A stretch of 64,000 nt of DNA from Gordonia pseudamarae (GTDB taxonomy: Bacteria; Actinomycetota; Actinomycetes; Mycobacteriales; Mycobacteriaceae): the NCBI RefSeq assembly GCF_025273675.1, contig NZ_CP045809.1:186001-250000 (forward strand), in the 5' to 3' direction. This document shows, in pieces, positions 61,306 to 64,000 of the stretch (the first letter of the stretch is position 1; each line of letters begins with the position of its first letter). Both the position numbers and the translations under genes were made by a program. Below the pieces are notes generated by a model that ran no database searches, was not told the origin of the DNA, and saw nothing but the letters and a program-made list of their open reading frames with translations.

Positions 61306-62259
61306 TCAGATCGTGAGTGCCTCCTCCGGATTGAGGGTGGCGATCCGATCGTAGTGGAGTCGCTCGGCGTGGTCGGGGGTGAGGTCGTGGCAGTAGCTGT
61401 GCGGCCGTTGCCGGTTGTAGAACGCAACCCATTCGGCGGTGGCCAACGATAGTTCGGCGACGCCGTGGAAGCGGGGCTGGTTGTCGACGAGTTCGTTCTT
61501 GTAGTCGGCGTTGACCGATTCGGCCAACGCGTTGTCGTAGCTGTCCCCGATGCTGCCGATCGATGCGGCGATCCCCGCTGCAGCCAGCCTCTGCCCGAAT
61601 GCCAGAGCGGTGTACTGCGACCCCGCATCGCTGTGATGGATCAAATTATCGAATATCGTTGTTCCACAACGCCATCAATTGTCGATCGCGTTGTTAATAG
61701 CGGTAGTGACCAACTCGGAAGTCATCTCCGAGGCAACTTTCCAGCCGACGATCTTGCGGGCGAATACGTCGGTGACGAACGCGGTGTACGCCCAGCCGCC
61801 GACGGTGCGGCAGTAGGTGAAGTCGGCTACCCACAGCCGGTTGGGCGCGGCCGCGTAGAAGTGGCGGTCGACCAGGTCGGCCGGCCGGTGATGGTCGGGG
61901 TTGGAGACCGTGGTGCGCGGAGACTTCTTCTTCGACGCCCCCCGCCACCCCATCTCACCCATGACACGCTCGACGGTGCAGCGCGCCACATCAATTCCGT
62001 TGCTTCGCAACATAATCCGTGTCTTCCGCGATCCCAGGACGCTCGTCAACGGGTGCTGCTGGCGCATGGTGTAGATCGCGTCAATGACGCGGGCATCAGC
62101 ACGCATGCGCGCCGATGCGACGCGGCCCCGATGTTCGTAGTAGGTGGATGGGGCGATGGCCATACCGTGCTCGGTGAGCACCCGACACATCGAATCGACT
62201 CCCCAGATAAGACCATCGGCGCCCACCCGGTTTCCCTGATGAGCGCCGATGAACTCCAC
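61306..62259 (-). pseudogene. IS3-family transposase OrfB with in-frame stop
   Basis: From 62259 the frame holds CRVLTEHGMAIAPSTYYEHR, RTTVSNPDHHRPADLVDRHF and LWVADFTYCRTVGGWAYTAF (first catalytic Asp) up to INNAIDN, then a TGA at 61675-61677. The same frame continues with IFDNLIHHSDAGSQYTALAF (second Asp), ALAESVNADYKNELVDNQ (Glu) and ends at 61306. The bases around the stop (ATGGCGTTGTGG out of frame) suggest an insertion and a compensating loss near 61650-61680 rather than a single point change. The transposase is therefore split before its second catalytic Asp and should be inactive. Confidence 0.82.
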
Positions 62260-62261
62260 AA

Positions 62262-62588
62262 TCAGCGATGTGCCCGGTCGATCTCGGCCGCGAAGAAAGC
62301 CGATGCCGCCTTCAAAATGCCGTTGGCTCGCTTGAGTTCGGCGACCTCCTTCCGGAGCCGACGAACCTCCTCCGCCGTTTCGACTGAGGCGTCGCCCGAG
62401 GACGCCGAGGCGGCGCCGGGGGCCTTACGCACCCACTGACGCACCGTTTCGGCCGCGCCCACACCAAGCAGGTCCGCGGTCTTCTTCATCGCCGCCCACT
62501 CCGTCGAACCCTGACCCACCAACTCCGCCACCATCGACACCGCGTCGCGCTTCAACTCCGCCGAGTAATGCTTCGTACCTGCTGCCAT
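62262..62588 (-). CDS. IS3-family transposase OrfA
   Basis: A 108-residue DNA-binding subunit: KHYSAELKRDAVSMVAEL, TADLLGVGAAETVRQWVRKA and a C-terminal coiled coil (EEVRRLRKEVAELKRANGIL) ending in FFAAEIDRAHR. I use ATG 62588 (MAAGTKHYS); an ATG at 62597 is in frame. OrfB starts in another frame just after its stop, so the fusion transposase would need ribosomal frameshifting, as usual in IS3. Confidence 0.87.
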   Translation of the reverse strand: MAAGTKHYSAELKRDAVSMVAELVGQGSTEWAAMKKTADLLGVGAAETVRQWVRKAPGAASASSGDASVETAEEVRRLRKEVAELKRANGILKAASAFFAAEIDRAHR

Positions 62589-62636
62589 GAGATCCATCTT
62601 CCCTTGAGACGAACCCTCCGGAAATCCCGGGACGGA

Positions 62637-63473
62637 TCAGGCGGTGGCGGTGCGCTGGTTTTGGGTGCGGGCGTGGTGGTCGCGTAGCCGGTAGGAGTCG
62701 CCGTCGAGTTTGAGCACGACTGAGCGGTGCAGCAGGCGGTCGAGCATGGCTGCGGCGACGGTGGTGTCGCCGAGTACCTCGCCCCATTCGGCGACGGACC
62801 GGTTGGTGGTGATCACGACCGATGTTTTCAGATAGCGTTGTGCCACAACCTGAAACGGTGCTGATGCGGCTTCGGCCGGCAGCGGCAGGTAGCCGAGCTC
62901 GTCAATCACCAGAAGAGTGGGTCCAGCGAAGAATCGCATGCAGGTGGACCAGCGGCCCTCGATGGCCGCTTTGTGACACCGTGCGGCCAGATCGGCCGCG
63001 GTGGTGACGTAGGTGCGATACCCGGCGTGTACCGCGGCATGCGCGAGCCCGACCGCGAGGTGGGTCTTGCCAGTGCCGGGCGGGCCGATGAGCAGCACAT
63101 TCGTGGCCGACTCGAGGTAGGCGCAGGTCCCGAGTTCCCGGATCAGTGCCCGATCGACTCCGGGTGCGGCGTCGTAGTCGAAGCCGTCCAGGGTGGCCGG
63201 GGTGGGTAGGCAGGCAAATCGCAGCCGCCCGGCCAGTCGGCGGGCTTCTGTAGCGTCGACCTCGATCGAGAGGAGATGTTCGAGTGTGTGGGCCATCGAC
63301 CACTCCTGTTCGCCGGCGGTTGCCAAGACCTGCGGCAGGGCTTCGGCCGCGGCGTCGAGTTTGAGGACGGCGAGATGTCCGCGTAGTTGCTGATAGACCG
63401 AGATCGCTGATTGTGACTGTGGCTGAACACTATTCGAAGAGTCCGGTCCGGTCTTGTTGGTGTGGGTGGTCAT
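62637..63473 (-). CDS. istB: IS21-family IstB-like ATPase
   Basis: A 278-residue AAA+ helper of IS21 transposition. Walker A is LLIGPPGTGKTHLAVGLA (about 127-144), Walker B TLLVIDELGYLPL, and the sensor region VVITTNRSVAEWGEVLGD. An N-terminal helical domain (VYQQLRGHLAVLKLDAAAEA) precedes it. Its TGA (62637-62639) is formed by the last three bases of the IS3 element, so the natural C-terminus may have been a little different. The start overlaps the istA stop by four bases (ATGA). Confidence 0.92.
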   Translation of the reverse strand: MTTHTNKTGPDSSNSVQPQSQSAISVYQQLRGHLAVLKLDAAAEALPQVLATAGEQEWSMAHTLEHLLSIEVDATEARRLAGRLRFACLPTPATLDGFDYDAAPGVDRALIRELGTCAYLESATNVLLIGPPGTGKTHLAVGLAHAAVHAGYRTYVTTAADLAARCHKAAIEGRWSTCMRFFAGPTLLVIDELGYLPLPAEAASAPFQVVAQRYLKTSVVITTNRSVAEWGEVLGDTTVAAAMLDRLLHRSVVLKLDGDSYRLRDHHARTQNQRTATA

Positions 63474-64000
63474 GGGAGGTGGGTCCTGTTCTGTGCGGCG
63501 CGTTCGTAGACGCTCATGTCGATCACCGACGCCTGCGTGGCAACATCAACGTTGGTGGTGGATGTGTTGCGGCGCAGCGCGTCTGCTGCGTCACGGGCGG
63601 CCTGACCGGGTGGGATGCGTTCTTTGCGGCGATGTGGCCGCCGGCTGCTGGAGGCGCCGGCCTTGGCCAGGGTGTCGAGTGCGACGAGGTGCCCGTGATC
63701 ACGCACCTGTGCTCCCGACCCCGCAGCAGCCAGTCGGTGACGGGCGATCACGATGCCCGAAACGGTGGCGATATCGATGTGCCCGTCGCCGAGGCGCTCA
63801 CTCACACTGACCTCACTCATCGCCACCTCCGGCGGCACCGAGTACTGGTTGCCTCGCCACGCCACCAGCGCCTGACCAGACACCGTGCGCACTTCGGTGA
63901 CCGTAGCCGGATACGGCGCAGCTGGCGGGGCGCTCGGCGGTTCGCGTTTGGCCACGGTGATCACACTCACCCGACCGTCAGAGGTGGGGCGCATCCGCAC
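63470..64000 (-). CDS. istA: IS21-family IstA transposase, C-terminal part
   Basis: The frame enters from the right edge and ends at 63470; 176 codons are visible. It contains the C-terminal Mu-type beta domain (TVSGQALVAWRGNQYSVPPE, GDGHIDIATVSGIVIARHRL) and a basic tail. The catalytic D, D, E residues are outside the window. It is coupled to istB, giving the normal istAB order on the minus strand. Confidence 0.85.
   Translation of the reverse strand: MRMRPTSDGRVSVITVAKREPPSAPPAAPYPATVTEVRTVSGQALVAWRGNQYSVPPEVAMSEVSVSERLGDGHIDIATVSGIVIARHRLAAAGSGAQVRDHGHLVALDTLAKAGASSSRRPHRRKERIPPGQAARDAADALRRNTSTTNVDVATQASVIDMSVYERAAQNRTHLP

Larger units (their letters stand above)
61279..62639 (-). mobile_element. 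IS3-family element inserted at the end of istB
   Basis: Terminal inverted repeats of 24 bases at 61279-61302 and 62616-62639 match at about 20 positions (TGATCC-N-TCCCGG at both outer ends). The 1361-bp length fits IS3. I see no target duplication. OrfA is intact; OrfB has an in-frame stop. Confidence 0.82.

Overview
The window is high-GC actinobacterial DNA. The mycobactin-type siderophore importer pair IrtA/IrtB with a DtxR/IdeR-like iron box, a HelR-type RNA polymerase recycling ATPase, a 13E12-type DUF222-HNH protein, DUF3558 lipoproteins and many leaderless or GTG starts point to the Mycobacteriales. Gordonia or a near relative is my best guess. The genus is inferred from gene content, not measured. 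I saw no rRNA, tRNA or CRISPR array.

Layout. (1) 1-24873 is one large Ter/GTPase stress or conflict locus. On the minus strand lie a phosphoribosyltransferase-like gene (cut by the window edge), a CitE-like lyase and a coiled-coil protein. Divergently, on the plus strand, run three AIM24-family proteins, a small membrane protein, an exported von Willebrand A (vWA) protein, a 1208-residue tubulin-like protein, a two-helix membrane protein, a repeat-rich beta protein, a GAP1-like protein, a second vWA protein, a zinc-ribbon P-loop GTPase and a TerD protein. Start and stop codons overlap or nearly touch at most junctions, so these are probably transcribed and assembled together. A perfect hairpin terminator ends the row, facing a DUF475/TerC-like membrane protein and a canonical TerD. 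(2) 25114-46921 is mostly chromosomal: an anchored HNH/Excalibur nuclease, a secreted CocE-type hydrolase, MarR, a zinc alcohol dehydrogenase, helR behind a rifamycin-associated-element-like palindrome, cinA, an intact IS481 element with a visible target duplication, a small secreted protein, irtAB, and an AddAB-like helicase-nuclease pair. (3) From about 47 kb to the end is an accessory, IS-rich region: a DUF3558/small-helical-protein pair and its decayed duplicate, an intact IS3 element, a truncated nucleotidase, DUF222-HNH, then a DISARM-like defence cluster (Vsr endonuclease, unknown 114-residue protein, UvrD-family helicase, DrmA, DrmB). Its next gene, apparently an SNF2-type helicase, survives only as about 80 frameshifted codons before a pile of nested insertion sequences (fossil IS3, IS21, IS3).

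How the genes work together. The first block combines calcium-binding-type TerD proteins, a GTPase, a tubulin-like NTPase and vWA scaffolds, which suggests an NTP-regulated, membrane-linked assembly; its trigger is unknown. The defence block joins a base-flip/nicking nuclease, a superfamily I helicase and the DrmA-DrmB core of DISARM. No methyltransferase is in the window and the trailing helicase is broken, so the system may be inactive or may work as a reduced version.
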